Assembly (NCBI RefSeq): GCF_001015055.1
Contig: NZ_BBWZ01000011.1
Span: forward strand, 1-64,000
DNA length: 64,000 bases
DNA from: Aneurinibacillus tyrosinisolvens
Lineage (GTDB): Bacteria; Bacillota; Bacilli; Aneurinibacillales; Aneurinibacillaceae
Reading direction: 5' to 3'
Shown: positions 53,674 to 62,764 of the stretch, one piece after another
Layout of the letters: every line of letters starts with the position of its first letter
Position numbering within the stretch: the stretch's first letter is position 1
Translations under genes and position numbers: made by a program
The notes under the pieces: model-generated
Told to the model about the DNA's origin: nothing
Databases searched by the model: none
Seen by the model: only the letters and a program-made list of their open reading frames with translations

Positions 53674-54877
53674 CTACAACCACCCTTGCTCTCGACAGTA
53701 AGGCATGCGGCTCGTTTAAGATCTGCCCCGCGTTCACATCACGCGCCAGCCTCAGCAGCAAATCACGCACCCACGGACCCGGTTTGCGCTCAAGCGCTTT
53801 CTGTAAGTCCGCGCCGTTTATCAAGAGTTCATTCATTTTTTTTATTTCCATCTTTTCATACAGCTTCCCTGGCTCTACAGCCAGCGGCTCCTCTCCGGAG
53901 CGCACACCATATACGGCATAGGCCCGGGCCACCTTCTCAAAGCCATATTCGAGCATCATCAACTGTAGTTTGCTATCATCCGGTGACTGGCAAAAGACAT
54001 TTACAAGCGCAACCGTTTCTGCACAGGCACGAATGAATGCTTTTTCATTGCGCAGTTCACGGAGAACGGGTTCCACTTCCTCTTGCTTTCCCCGCGCAAC
54101 AAAAAGATAGGCCCAGCGTTCAACAAGCGTGGACAAGCGGGAAAGCGGCAGCATTGCCTCTTTCTCGCAGCCGCCATCCGCAAGCAGGCGGTTTAAACCG
54201 GGCAAATACGGGATGAGCCCGGTTTCGCATACAAGGGAGACGGCACGGTCCGGCCCAGAGCTGTCCAGCGCTTTGCGCCATTCAGCGTTAATCCGCTCTA
54301 CTGCGATGTACTTTATGCTTTGTGCCTGCCGTTTTATCGCAGAAAGCGTTCTCTCCTCAATCGCAAACCCAAGCTGGCAGGCAAAACGCAGGCAGCGGAG
54401 CATGCGGAGTGCGTCTTCTTGAAACCGTGCCTCCGCTTCCCCCACCGCACGGATAATCCCGCGCCTCAAGTCTTCCGTTCCGCCGTACGGGTCGATGATT
54501 TCTCCCCGAAGGCCGAGCGCCATGGCATTTATGGTAAAATCTCTTCTCGCCAGATCCTGTTCAATGGAACGGACAAAAAACACCTGATCCGGACGCCGGT
54601 GGTCCTGATAGCCTGTTTCCATACGGTACGTCGTCACCTCAACCGGGACACCGCCTGCTACAACCGTAACCGTTCCATGGGCAAGCCCTGTCGGTATGAC
54701 TTTGTCAAAGAGGCGAACCACCTCTTCCGGACGGGCGGATGTGGCGACATCCAGATCATGTACGGCACGCTTCAGCAGCGTGTCGCGCACATAGCCGCCA
54801 ACGAAATACGCGCTATGCCCAGCTGTCTCCAATGCCTGCAGCACGCTTTTCCCCGCATCGATTATTCGCTGTTCCAA
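53660..54877 (-). CDS. cca: CCA tRNA nucleotidyltransferase
   Basis: A 405-residue class II enzyme that adds or repairs the CCA end of tRNAs. The nucleotidyltransferase signature GGYVRDTLLKRAVHDLDVAT (about residues 27-46) carries the catalytic DxD; RRDFTINAMAL and LDRRDF-like segments follow, then RFQEDALRMLRCLRFACQLGF. The start is TTG behind GGGAGGTAACTG. Order bshA-cca-birA as in B. subtilis. Confidence 0.95.
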   Translation of the reverse strand: MEQRIIDAGKSVLQALETAGHSAYFVGGYVRDTLLKRAVHDLDVATSARPEEVVRLFDKVIPTGLAHGTVTVVAGGVPVEVTTYRMETGYQDHRRPDQVFFVRSIEQDLARRDFTINAMALGLRGEIIDPYGGTEDLRRGIIRAVGEAEARFQEDALRMLRCLRFACQLGFAIEERTLSAIKRQAQSIKYIAVERINAEWRKALDSSGPDRAVSLVCETGLIPYLPGLNRLLADGGCEKEAMLPLSRLSTLVERWAYLFVARGKQEEVEPVLRELRNEKAFIRACAETVALVNVFCQSPDDSKLQLMMLEYGFEKVARAYAVYGVRSGEEPLAVEPGKLYEKMEIKKMNELLINGADLQKALERKPGPWVRDLLLRLARDVNAGQILNEPHALLSRARVVVDEYT

Positions 54878-54935
54878 CAGTTACCTCCCGGATGTGTGCG
54901 CCGCCTTTCAAAAGGATCGCGTTCCTCAGACACGG

Positions 54936-56075
54936 TCATTTTGAACAGGATTGCGTTTCTGCACTGAGCACACGCCTGTATATTTCTTCGTATTGCTTGG
55001 TAATCGCTTCATGGCAGAACGTATGGTATGCCCTTTCCATTGACTGCCTGGAGAAGGTCTCATACATCCCCTCATGTAAGAGCAATTCAACAGCCTTTTG
55101 CGCCATTCCTTCAACGTCCCCAATCGGCCGGGTAAAGCCTGTTTCCCCGTCCTTTACCACTTCCGGCAGTCCGCCCGCATCGCTGGAGATAACGGGCACG
55201 CCACACGACATAGCTTCCAGAGCAACGAGCCCAAAGCTTTCCTGTTCCGATGGGAGAAGCAGAAGATCGGCCATTGAGAGGACACAGGCGATGTTATCCT
55301 GTTTGCCGAGGAAGATAACGTCCTGCTGAACACCGAGGCTTTCGGCAAGTTCGCGCACAACCGGCAATTCAGGCCCTTCTCCGATCATCAGCAATTTTGC
55401 CGGAACTTGCTGCTTAATTTTATGGAAAATACGAACAACATCGTCCGTACGCTTGACAGGGCGGAAGTTAGAAATATGTATCAGGACTTTCTCGCCATTC
55501 GGTGCGAATTCTTCGCGTACGTCCGACATCTCACGCGGATAATACTCCCGTTTGTCGATAAAGTTATAGACGAGGTCGATCGGTCTTTCTACCTGGAGCA
55601 AGTCTTTCGTCTGCTCGATTAAGTTATTGGAAACCGCAGTAACCGCATCGCTCTCCTCAATGCCGAAGCGGATAATGTCTTTGAGCGTATGGTCATATCC
55701 AAGTACGGTAATATCTGTCCCATGCAGCGTCGTCACGACTTTAAGCTTATCCCCGACCATTTTCTTGGCCAGGTAGGCGGAAATCGCGTGAGGAACCGCG
55801 TAATGAACGTGCAGGACATCCAGCTTTTCCGTAACCGCTACCTGTGCCATTCTGCTGGCCAGTGTTAAATCGTACGGAGGATACTGGAACACCGAATAAC
55901 CGTTCACATCCACTTCATGGAAATAAATATTCCGGTAATATTTCCCCAGGCGAAACGGCATGCCTGACGTGATAAAGTGAACGATATGCCCGCGTTCAGC
56001 CAGCAATTTCCCAAGCTCAGTTGCAACAACGCCCGAACCCCCTACAGAAGGGTAACATGTAATCCCGATTCTCAT
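54936..56075 (-). CDS. bshA: N-acetyl-alpha-D-glucosaminyl L-malate synthase
   Basis: A 379-residue GT4-family glycosyltransferase, first step of bacillithiol synthesis (UDP-GlcNAc + L-malate). The N-terminal IGITCYPSVGGSGVVATELG and LHVHYAVPHAISAYLA, and the C-terminal E-x7-E region LLLLPSEQESFGLVALEAMSCG, are typical. The ATG follows AAAGGAATAAAAA. It lies 13 bp downstream of bshB1. Confidence 0.95.
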   Translation of the reverse strand: MRIGITCYPSVGGSGVVATELGKLLAERGHIVHFITSGMPFRLGKYYRNIYFHEVDVNGYSVFQYPPYDLTLASRMAQVAVTEKLDVLHVHYAVPHAISAYLAKKMVGDKLKVVTTLHGTDITVLGYDHTLKDIIRFGIEESDAVTAVSNNLIEQTKDLLQVERPIDLVYNFIDKREYYPREMSDVREEFAPNGEKVLIHISNFRPVKRTDDVVRIFHKIKQQVPAKLLMIGEGPELPVVRELAESLGVQQDVIFLGKQDNIACVLSMADLLLLPSEQESFGLVALEAMSCGVPVISSDAGGLPEVVKDGETGFTRPIGDVEGMAQKAVELLLHEGMYETFSRQSMERAYHTFCHEAITKQYEEIYRRVLSAETQSCSK

Positions 56076-56088
56076 TTTTTTATTCCTT

Positions 56089-56805
56089 TCATGGGAATGT
56101 GCGCAGAAGCAGCGGCGTCCGGCTTACAAATCCTTCGGCATAAGCAACGCCTGTTTCCTGGCCAAAGCCGTACTCACGCGCCTTAATGCGCTCTAAATAC
56201 CCCTCCGTGAGCGGAGTTGAAACCGAACCGCTTTCCTTCTCGAATTGAGAACGGTACGCTGCAAGTGCGGCCATCTTTGTCTCCATTTCTTCAGATATAT
56301 CCACCATAAACTGGGGCGTTGTCTGGCTGTTAATAAAATACCCAAGCATATGATTGACCTTATGGGCTGCAGGGGAGGCGCCATCCGCTGTTTCATACTT
56401 ACGGATCCTTGCGTTAAACACTGCTTCCCGGACGATGATGCTGCACATTTCATGGTCCGGATGCCGGTCTTCCCAGTAAGGCATAAGCACGATGTCCGGC
56501 CGGTACAGCCTGATCGTATGGGCAACGAGCCGTATCTGTTCAGGCACCGCCCGTAGCCCTCTATCCGGCAGGTGCAGATTCAAACGGGTATGGAGTCCGA
56601 GCAATTGCGATGCCTCCTCCGCTTCCTGCTGGCGCCGTTCCACCGTTCCGTTCGATGATAATTCAGCAAGCGTTAAGTCACAGATTCCTGTTTTCTTGCC
56701 TTGCTTTGAAAATTTATACAACAATCCCCCGGCACCGATTTCCACATCATCCGGGTGGGCGCCAAAAGCGAGCACATCCAATTTAACAGGTTCGTCCTTT
56801 ATCAT
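56089..56805 (-). CDS. bshB1: Bacillithiol deacetylase BshB1
   Basis: A 238-residue PIG-L/LmbE-type zinc deacetylase that removes acetyl from GlcNAc-malate. The zinc motif is AHPDDVE (His17-Asp19-Asp20), with HPDHEMC (His) and VDISEEMETK downstream. The ATG follows GGAAAGTGAA. Forms a unit with mgsA and bshA; BshC is not in the window. Confidence 0.95.
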   Translation of the reverse strand: MIKDEPVKLDVLAFGAHPDDVEIGAGGLLYKFSKQGKKTGICDLTLAELSSNGTVERRQQEAEEASQLLGLHTRLNLHLPDRGLRAVPEQIRLVAHTIRLYRPDIVLMPYWEDRHPDHEMCSIIVREAVFNARIRKYETADGASPAAHKVNHMLGYFINSQTTPQFMVDISEEMETKMAALAAYRSQFEKESGSVSTPLTEGYLERIKAREYGFGQETGVAYAEGFVSRTPLLLRTFP

Positions 56806-56811
56806 AACAAT

Positions 56812-57222
56812 TCACTTTCCTTTATATTTGTTTACGGCTTCCCGCCAGGAGAAGCTGCCCTGCTGCAGGGCATGGATAAGCATTTCGGCTGTTGCAATGT
56901 TCGTGGCCAGCGGAATGCTATGGACATCACACAGCCGCAGCAGCGCCGATACATCCGGCTCGTGCGGCTGCGCTGTCAGCGGATCGCGCAGGAAAATAAC
57001 CAGATCCATCTCGTCCTGTGCAATGAGGGCACCGATTTGCTGGTCGCCCCCAAGCGGGCCGGACAGAACCCGGTGAATCGCGAGTCCGGTGGCATTTATA
57101 ATTTGTTGTCCTGTTGTCCCTGTTGCGTAGACCGTATGCTGCCGGAGTGTGTCACTATAGGCGATGGAGAAGTTGACCATTTCGCTTTTTTTGTTATCAT
57201 GCGCGATGAGTGCAATATTCAT
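56812..57222 (-). CDS. mgsA: Methylglyoxal synthase
   Basis: A 136-residue enzyme converting dihydroxyacetone phosphate to methylglyoxal, a bypass when phosphate is low. [24 protein letters not shown] and [28 protein letters not shown] are family signatures with the catalytic Asp in GGDQQIG. Between dapB and bshB1 as in B. subtilis, with a gap of only 6 bases to bshB1. Confidence 0.96.
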   Translation of the reverse strand: MNIALIAHDNKKSEMVNFSIAYSDTLRQHTVYATGTTGQQIINATGLAIHRVLSGPLGGDQQIGALIAQDEMDLVIFLRDPLTAQPHEPDVSALLRLCDVHSIPLATNIATAEMLIHALQQGSFSWREAVNKYKGK

Positions 57223-57232
57223 AATGTCTACC

Positions 57233-58033
57233 TCACACCATTACGTTTTCAAGGCCGTACAGCAGGCCTTTATAATCCATTACTTTTTTAATGGCCAGAT
57301 TTACGCCAGGCATGAATGATTCGCGGTTAATGGAGTCATGGCGTATCGTCAACGTTTGCCCCACGGCGCCAAAAATGACTTCCTGATGGGCAACAAGCCC
57401 GGGCAGGCGGACGCTGTGAATACGGAAGCCGTTATAATAGGCGCCCCGTGCTCCTTCGATTGTCTCTTCTTCTTCAGGGTGTCCCTGTCTCCGCTCATTT
57501 CTCGCTTCCTGAATCATTTCCGCCGTTTTAACCGCGGTTCCGGAAGGAGCGTCCAGCTTCCGGTCGTGGTGCTGCTCGATTATCTCCACATCCGGCATAT
57601 ATTTGGCCGCCTCGCGTGCAAATTTCATCATAAGCACTGCACCGATAGCGAAATTGGGAGCAATAATCGCACCGACATTGTGCAGATGGCACAGTTTGTC
57701 CAGTTCTTCAATATCAGAAGGCGTAAATCCGGTCGTTCCTACGACAGGCCGCACTCCCCTTTCAATGGCAGCAACCATATTCTCCTTCACAACCTGCGGT
57801 GTAGTAAAATCAACAAGTACATCCGGCATATGTGTATCCAATGCTTGTCTTACATCTGGAACAAAAGGAACGGATAACCCGGGAAGGCCAAGCACTTCTC
57901 CGATATTTTCGCCATCGTATTTCGGGTCGATTCCGCACACCAGCTGCATGGTTTCATCCCCCATAATCATCTTGACCGCTTCTGAGCCCATGCGCCCCCG
58001 CGGACCTGCGACTGCTACACGAATGTTATTCAT
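57233..58033 (-). CDS. dapB: 4-hydroxy-tetrahydrodipicolinate reductase
   Basis: A 266-residue NAD(P)H enzyme of lysine and meso-DAP synthesis. [16 protein letters not shown] binds the cofactor; TTGFT and [18 protein letters not shown] (catalytic His and Lys) identify DapB. The start ATG lies one base after the TPR-gene stop, behind AGAAAGAGGG. Normal length. Confidence 0.97.
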   Translation of the reverse strand: MNNIRVAVAGPRGRMGSEAVKMIMGDETMQLVCGIDPKYDGENIGEVLGLPGLSVPFVPDVRQALDTHMPDVLVDFTTPQVVKENMVAAIERGVRPVVGTTGFTPSDIEELDKLCHLHNVGAIIAPNFAIGAVLMMKFAREAAKYMPDVEIIEQHHDRKLDAPSGTAVKTAEMIQEARNERRQGHPEEEETIEGARGAYYNGFRIHSVRLPGLVAHQEVIFGAVGQTLTIRHDSINRESFMPGVNLAIKKVMDYKGLLYGLENVMV

Positions 58034-58034
58034 C

Positions 58035-58583
58035 TTAATCCCTCTTTCTTTTTTTCTCCTCTTTTATATCCATACGGCATCGTTCAAGTAAATTTTTCGC
58101 TTCCTGAAATTGCGGCTGCAAATGAAGGGCCAGCCTGGCAGATCTGCGCGCCTTTATAAACTCTTCCTCATGATAATAGATTTCTCCTGCAAAGTAATGG
58201 GCCAACACGTTTAGCGGATCGAGCGAAACTGCCTGTTCGAGCAGGGGCAGTGCTTGCAGCAGGCTGCCGCCGCTCTTGAGCAGATACGATGCTTGATCCA
58301 CAAGCTTATGGCTAAGCAGCCGGCTGTGCTGCAGGCGAAACCTTTCATTCTCCGGTTCAAGCGCGATAGCTTGTTTAATTGCTTTAACAGCCTGTTCAAG
58401 CTGGTGGCTGCGGGCATATGTCACCGATAATTTAAAATAATAGGAAGAATTAGCGGGCTCACACTGTACAGCCTTCTCCAGCGCCCGGACAGCACGCGCG
58501 AAATCGTTATCAAACAGCGCACCATACGCTTCCTGTATATAATTTTTACCTGCCTGCTTCTTATCTGTATCCATCGGCTCCAC
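58035..58583 (-). CDS. Tetratricopeptide-repeat protein (182 aa)
   Basis: About four TPR-like repeats (YGALFDNDFARAVRALEKAV, LSVTYARSHQLEQAVKAIKQAIAL, HYFAGEIYYHEEEFIKARRSARLAL) in a 182-residue protein with a basic tail (EEKKRKRD). Start uncertain: GTG (58583) or ATG three codons later. The gene adjoins dapB at 1 base, so they are co-transcribed. Function unknown; it has no counterpart in the B. subtilis ypjD-dapB interval. Confidence 0.8.
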   Translation of the reverse strand: MEPMDTDKKQAGKNYIQEAYGALFDNDFARAVRALEKAVQCEPANSSYYFKLSVTYARSHQLEQAVKAIKQAIALEPENERFRLQHSRLLSHKLVDQASYLLKSGGSLLQALPLLEQAVSLDPLNVLAHYFAGEIYYHEEEFIKARRSARLALHLQPQFQEAKNLLERCRMDIKEEKKRKRD

Positions 58584-58619
58584 ACCCTTGTTTGACCTAT
58601 GGTATACAGTATATGTACC

Positions 58620-58970
58620 TCAGTTTTGCTCGGTGTCGATTTTTGTCCACCGATTTGCGTCGCGTGTGTTAAACTTATGCATCATCGCGTGGAAGGCTTC
58701 TTCAAGGTTGACGTTCAATGAATTAGCAAAGCAAAGGATAATAAAAAGGCAATCTGCCAGCTCCATATCAATGGCTTTCTCCTCTTCCTCCGCCTTTTTC
58801 GGTTTTTCACCGTAGTAGTGGTTAATTTCTCTTGCCAATTCTCCTACCTCTTCTGTAAGGCGGGCCATCATAGCAAGAGGCGAGAAATATCCTTCTTTAA
58901 ACTGCCCGATGTACTTATCAACAATTTCCTGCATCTCATTCACCGTTAAGGGTTGTTTTGCTTCAGACAT
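58620..58970 (-). CDS. ypjD: MazG-like nucleotide pyrophosphohydrolase (YpjD)
   Basis: A 116-residue MazG-like protein with the metal motif ExxE-x12-28-ExxD: RLTEEVGELARE and AIDMELADCLFI. It probably hydrolyses (d)NTPs to monophosphates and PPi, a housecleaning role. The start is the ATG 11 bases after GGGGGG (MSEAKQ); seven upstream codons are rejected. The adjacent TPR gene follows at 36 bp. Confidence 0.9.
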   Translation of the reverse strand: MSEAKQPLTVNEMQEIVDKYIGQFKEGYFSPLAMMARLTEEVGELAREINHYYGEKPKKAEEEEKAIDMELADCLFIILCFANSLNVNLEEAFHAMMHKFNTRDANRWTKIDTEQN

Positions 58971-59102
58971 CCCAGGCTTATCCCCCCTCATTCTTATTGT
59001 GCAAGTCCGCTGTGTACTCTTATGTTACCTCAGAAGGTGGAAGGTTGACAAATTAATAAGTATAATAACGAATAGGCGTCATTTATAACCTGGAGGATAT
59101 GT

Positions 59103-59960
59103 ATGAGATTTCACATTCGCAACGTTCTGGCTATTATTATCGGTTCTGCCATTATGGGATTCGGCGTTAATTATTTCAACATCGCGAACCGCCTTTCCGA
59201 AGGCGGAATCACCGGGATTACCTTACTCCTCAAGTATAGATTAGGATGGGATCCCGGCATCACAAACCTGGTGCTTAACATCCCGCTTCTTATCCTGGGC
59301 TGGAAGCTTCTAGGGAGACAGTCTGCGGTATATACGGTCGTCGGTACCGTAGCGGTCTCTGTTTTCCTCTCTCTCTTTTCTTCTTTCCGCCACCCTATGG
59401 AACATGACACCCTGCTTGCAGCGCTCTATGCCGGTGTTACAATAGGCATCGGGCTCGGCATTGTCTTCCGTTTTGGAGGGACAACCGGGGGAGTTGACAT
59501 TATTGCACGTTTGTTTAACAAGTATTGGGGCTGGAGCATCGGCCGGACGATGTTTACCTTTGATATATTTGTACTCGGACTGTCGCTCTTCTACTTAAAC
59601 CTGGATCTAACAATGTATACACTGGTCGCTGTTTTTCTCGCTGCCCGGGTAATTGATTTTGTCCAGGAAGGAGCCTACGCTGCGAAGGCGATTATGATTA
59701 TTTCCGATCAGGCCGTCGATATTTCACACAAAATCATGCAGGAGATGGGGCGCGGGGCAACGCTATTGAAGGGGCGTGGCGGCTATACCGGCATCGATAA
59801 AGAAGTGCTCTATTGCGTTGTAAGCCGCAATGAAATCGTTCGTTTCAAGAACCTTGTTCATGAGACAGACCCGTACGCTTTTATCATCGTAAACGATGTA
59901 CACGAAGTTTTCGGCGAAGGATTTACGCTTGATAATATGAAAAGGCCTTTACAGAAATGA
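59103..59960 (+). CDS. ypjC: YitT family membrane protein (DUF161-DUF2179; YpjC)
   Basis: A 285-residue protein with five to six membrane helices (about 7-25, 45-70, 78-95, 105-125, 148-175) and a soluble C-terminal DUF2179 domain (GRGATLLKGRGGYTGIDKEVLYCVVSRNEI). The FGGTTGGVDIIARL segment is typical of the YitT family. Function unknown, possibly transport. The ATG follows GGAGGATATGT. Divergent from ypjD; ends at the ypjB terminator. Confidence 0.92.
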   Translation: MRFHIRNVLAIIIGSAIMGFGVNYFNIANRLSEGGITGITLLLKYRLGWDPGITNLVLNIPLLILGWKLLGRQSAVYTVVGTVAVSVFLSLFSSFRHPMEHDTLLAALYAGVTIGIGLGIVFRFGGTTGGVDIIARLFNKYWGWSIGRTMFTFDIFVLGLSLFYLNLDLTMYTLVAVFLAARVIDFVQEGAYAAKAIMIISDQAVDISHKIMQEMGRGATLLKGRGGYTGIDKEVLYCVVSRNEIVRFKNLVHETDPYAFIIVNDVHEVFGEGFTLDNMKRPLQK

Positions 59961-60003
59961 GAAAGGGAGTCCGTGCTATTCCGGGCTCCCCTTTCTGTTT
60001 TTC
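59961..60003. terminator. Bidirectional terminator between ypjC and ypjB
   Basis: Stem GAAAGGGAG/CTCCCCTTTC followed by TGTTTTT on the plus strand; it serves two convergent genes. Confidence 0.85.
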
Positions 60004-60827
60004 TGTGCGGCATTCTTTTCTGCGCGATATTTTCTCCACGCTACATACATGAGAGAGGTTAGCAGAAAAGAAGAAAAGAGAGAAATAATGAGAAAAGGAG
60101 ATTCCGGAGAAACACCCGGTGCAAGCGTAGATTGATCCTTGCCGATAAACAGCCCGTCAATCAGCTTGTTCAGTTCCTCCAAAACGTTCGTGATTCCTTC
60201 CCAGTTATAGGATGGCTTTCTCGTTTCCTGGAGGAGAAAACTATACATGGAAAACAGCATTTCCGTTTCCCGCATCGAAGCGTGAATAGTGATAGCCGGT
60301 TTTAGTGTCTGATAAAGCTGCAGATTCTGGGCAAAAGCACGGGTGAATTCTCCCTGTTTTCTGCCTGCAGCCAGAAGCATCATTTTGTTAATATGCTCCT
60401 GGTATGAATTGTAATAATTTTTCCATAGCGGCTGCTTTTCGTGTGTCAAGCTGTCAATCGTAAGCCGCACCTGGAGAGCGTGCCATACCAGTTTGTTCGG
60501 ATCCGGCTGAACGGCAGCGAATGCCCGCTTCGCTTTAATAATCGTACCCGTTATCGTGTCCAGCACTTCAATCGACAGGCCTTTCGGCGGCTTTGTTGCG
60601 GCAAACAGCACACCTAATTCAGCTAGCTTCTTTTTCGCTTCGCTATATTTATCTTCCTTTGTCAACAGATAAATGTCCTGTGAGAGACTGTCCATCTTTT
60701 GATAAACCGACGTGGTGTTTTGCTGTATTTCTCTGGTGGATTTGCCGGTGCCCATCATTGGCCATAAAGAGTATATTCCTACACAAAAGCAAGTAAGCGT
60801 CAATAAAAGAACCATGATTTTTTTCAC
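59976..60827 (-). CDS. ypjB: Sporulation protein YpjB
   Basis: A 283-residue YpjB: an N-terminal signal-type helix (KKIMVLLLTLTCFCVGIYS), a helical extracytoplasmic domain (about 40-220) and a C-terminal membrane helix (FLIISLFSSFLLTSLMYVAW) with a basic cytoplasmic tail. Known as a sporulation protein downstream of qcrC-ypjA in B. subtilis. The start is GTG, 7 bases after GAGGAGG; nine upstream codons are rejected. Confidence 0.88.
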   Translation of the reverse strand: MKKIMVLLLTLTCFCVGIYSLWPMMGTGKSTREIQQNTTSVYQKMDSLSQDIYLLTKEDKYSEAKKKLAELGVLFAATKPPKGLSIEVLDTITGTIIKAKRAFAAVQPDPNKLVWHALQVRLTIDSLTHEKQPLWKNYYNSYQEHINKMMLLAAGRKQGEFTRAFAQNLQLYQTLKPAITIHASMRETEMLFSMYSFLLQETRKPSYNWEGITNVLEELNKLIDGLFIGKDQSTLAPGVSPESPFLIISLFSSFLLTSLMYVAWRKYRAEKNAAQKNRKGSPE

Positions 60828-60884
60828 GACTCGTCCTCCTCTTCTTATCACCATATGTATGGAAGGAAGGACAAGGTTATGCTT

Positions 60885-61487
60885 TTATCTTTCTTTCTTT
60901 TTATGAAGCTTCGTTAAGTGATAGATAATCCATAGACTGAAAAGGCTGAGGAGCACAGTTGCCCAGCCAACGGTATTATGAAACGGTTCTAGCTTATCAG
61001 CCAGCCATGGGTGGATATCGAGAGTGTAATCAAGGAGATCGTTGCCTAATGTCCATACTGCAACATACATAATATGGCGGAGCTTAATCGTATAGAATCG
61101 CGCATACAACAGTGATTCCACCGCCATGCCGCCATGGGAAAACATGAGCATATAATGCTGCCAGTACAACTGATCGCCAACAGCCGCTCCCGCCAGAATA
61201 ACCGAAACCGCCCACACACCATACTTGAAATTCGTTACGGCGGCGAACGCTTCTAAAGAAGGAATGCTTCTCCCGACCAGAAAAGCAATGAGCACAAACG
61301 TAAACAGTGTACTTGCTGTCGGGCTGTCAGGCACAAAAATCCGCAAAAATGCTGGCTCCGTACTGCCCAACTGTTCTTTATACCAGTAAAAACCGTAAAT
61401 GGAACCAAGACCGTTTACAATAATCATAATCCACAAAAACCATGACGTACACAGTGAACCAATAAACCAATTCCACAAGTCTTTCAT
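60885..61487 (-). CDS. ypjA: DUF1405 membrane protein (YpjA)
   Basis: A 200-residue integral membrane protein, about five to six helices (WFLWIMIIVNGLGSIYGFYW, STLFTFVLIAFLVG, YGVWAVSVILAGAAVGDQLY and so on). It belongs to DUF1405 (YpjA), always found near qcrABC in Bacillales; role unknown. The ATG lies 5 bases after GGGAG; 32 more upstream codons overlap the qcrC terminator region and are rejected. Confidence 0.9.
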   Translation of the reverse strand: MKDLWNWFIGSLCTSWFLWIMIIVNGLGSIYGFYWYKEQLGSTEPAFLRIFVPDSPTASTLFTFVLIAFLVGRSIPSLEAFAAVTNFKYGVWAVSVILAGAAVGDQLYWQHYMLMFSHGGMAVESLLYARFYTIKLRHIMYVAVWTLGNDLLDYTLDIHPWLADKLEPFHNTVGWATVLLSLFSLWIIYHLTKLHKKKER

Positions 61488-61598
61488 AGCATCTCCCAGC
61501 CTTTTATTTAGCAATTTATCTCCTTTATTATGTGGGTTTGCCGCCCTTTCGTCAAAAGTAAAAAACCGGACGGGAGGACCCATCCGGTCTTGCTTCGT

Positions 61599-62724
61599 TT
61601 ACTTCAATGCTTTCAAGTATTCGATCATCGAACTTGTTTGCTGATCGGTCCAGGAAGCGCCGATTGCGGGCATTCCACCCCGTCCGTTTTTCAACACCGC
61701 GGCTACGCCTTCCGGCTTCAATTTCTCAACCACCCCATGAAGATCCGGACCCAATCCGCCTTTCAGACCCTCGCCGTGGCATGCCATACACTGGTTCACC
61801 ATTCCTTTGGCTTCATCAGCAGTCCCCCCGGTTGGTACCGCTGCTTGCTGTCCTTCCGGAGCTTTCGCAGCAGAATCAGCAGGCGTTGCCGCTGCAGGTG
61901 TAGCAGCAGGTGCAGCAGGCTCACCGCTGGCAGGAGGGGCTCCTTTGCCGTCCCCTTTCAGGCTGGCAAGGTATTTAACAAGCTTTTCCTTTTCTTCCGG
62001 TGTACCGGTAAACACATTTTTTTGGCATTGCGCCTCTACCGTTTGTAACAACCTCATTGATTTGCTTCTCGTCAAGCCTACTGCCTACGTTCCAGAGCGC
62101 AGGTCCCATGCCGCCTTCCATGTTACCCCCGTGACATCCCTGGCACGTTGTCTGCTTCGTCCATATCACATCCGGCTTAAAGTCCGCAGGCGGCTTTGCA
62201 GCGGCAGCGCCTCCGGCAGCAGGGTGCGGAGCTGTCGCCTTATGTTCCTCCATCGCCGACCATGTAAGGTATACAATACTTACGATAGAAAGAAGCATTA
62301 CCCCCGTTGCGATCGGGCGCTTTGACGGTTTTCTATCCGGCGACGTGTCCAGCCACGGGGCAAGCAGCAGTGAGCCGAAAACGATACCCGGCATAACAAC
62401 CGCACCGAAAACAATCCATGGACCTGACTGCCACGGATACTTCAGCAATTGATATAAGAACAGAAAATACCAGTCCGGCAATGGAATATATCCCGCCGCG
62501 TTCGGGTCCGCTTTCGATTCAAGCGGTGACGGATGGCTCACCGTAAGCACGAGAAATGCAACCAATACGACGGCCGCAACCATCCATTCTTTTAATAAAA
62601 AATTAGGCCAAAATGCCTCTGATTTACCTGGAAATTCTGCGTAAGACGGAGAAATATTCGGCGTTTTCTTGGCGGGTACCCGCGAATCGCCTACATATTC
62701 AACCGTCTTGTCATGATTTGCCAT
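61599..62724 (-). pseudogene. qcrC: Menaquinol:cytochrome c reductase subunit QcrC with two cytochrome c domains (frameshifted)
   Basis: Joined across one indel the gene gives 374 residues, versus about 255 in Bacillus QcrC. Residues 1-160 are cytochrome b subunit IV with three helices (47-62, about 85-122, 140-156). A first cytochrome c domain has CQGCH (194-198) and Met233; after a Pro/Ala/Thr-rich linker (258-300) a second one has CMACH (312-316) and Met351. The break is a T7 run at 62017-62023 (A7 in coding sense); six would restore the frame exactly to the stop at 61599. A real lesion or a homopolymer error cannot be told apart here. Confidence 0.85.
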
Positions 62725-62764
62725 TCAATTCCCCCCCTTTGTCTTATAGAGCCCAGACTCCATC

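Noticed and set aside
62010-62030. Programmed -1 frameshift at A AAA AAA in qcrC
   Set aside because: The frame that continues is reached by +1 (or -2), not -1, so the slippery heptamer does not explain it.
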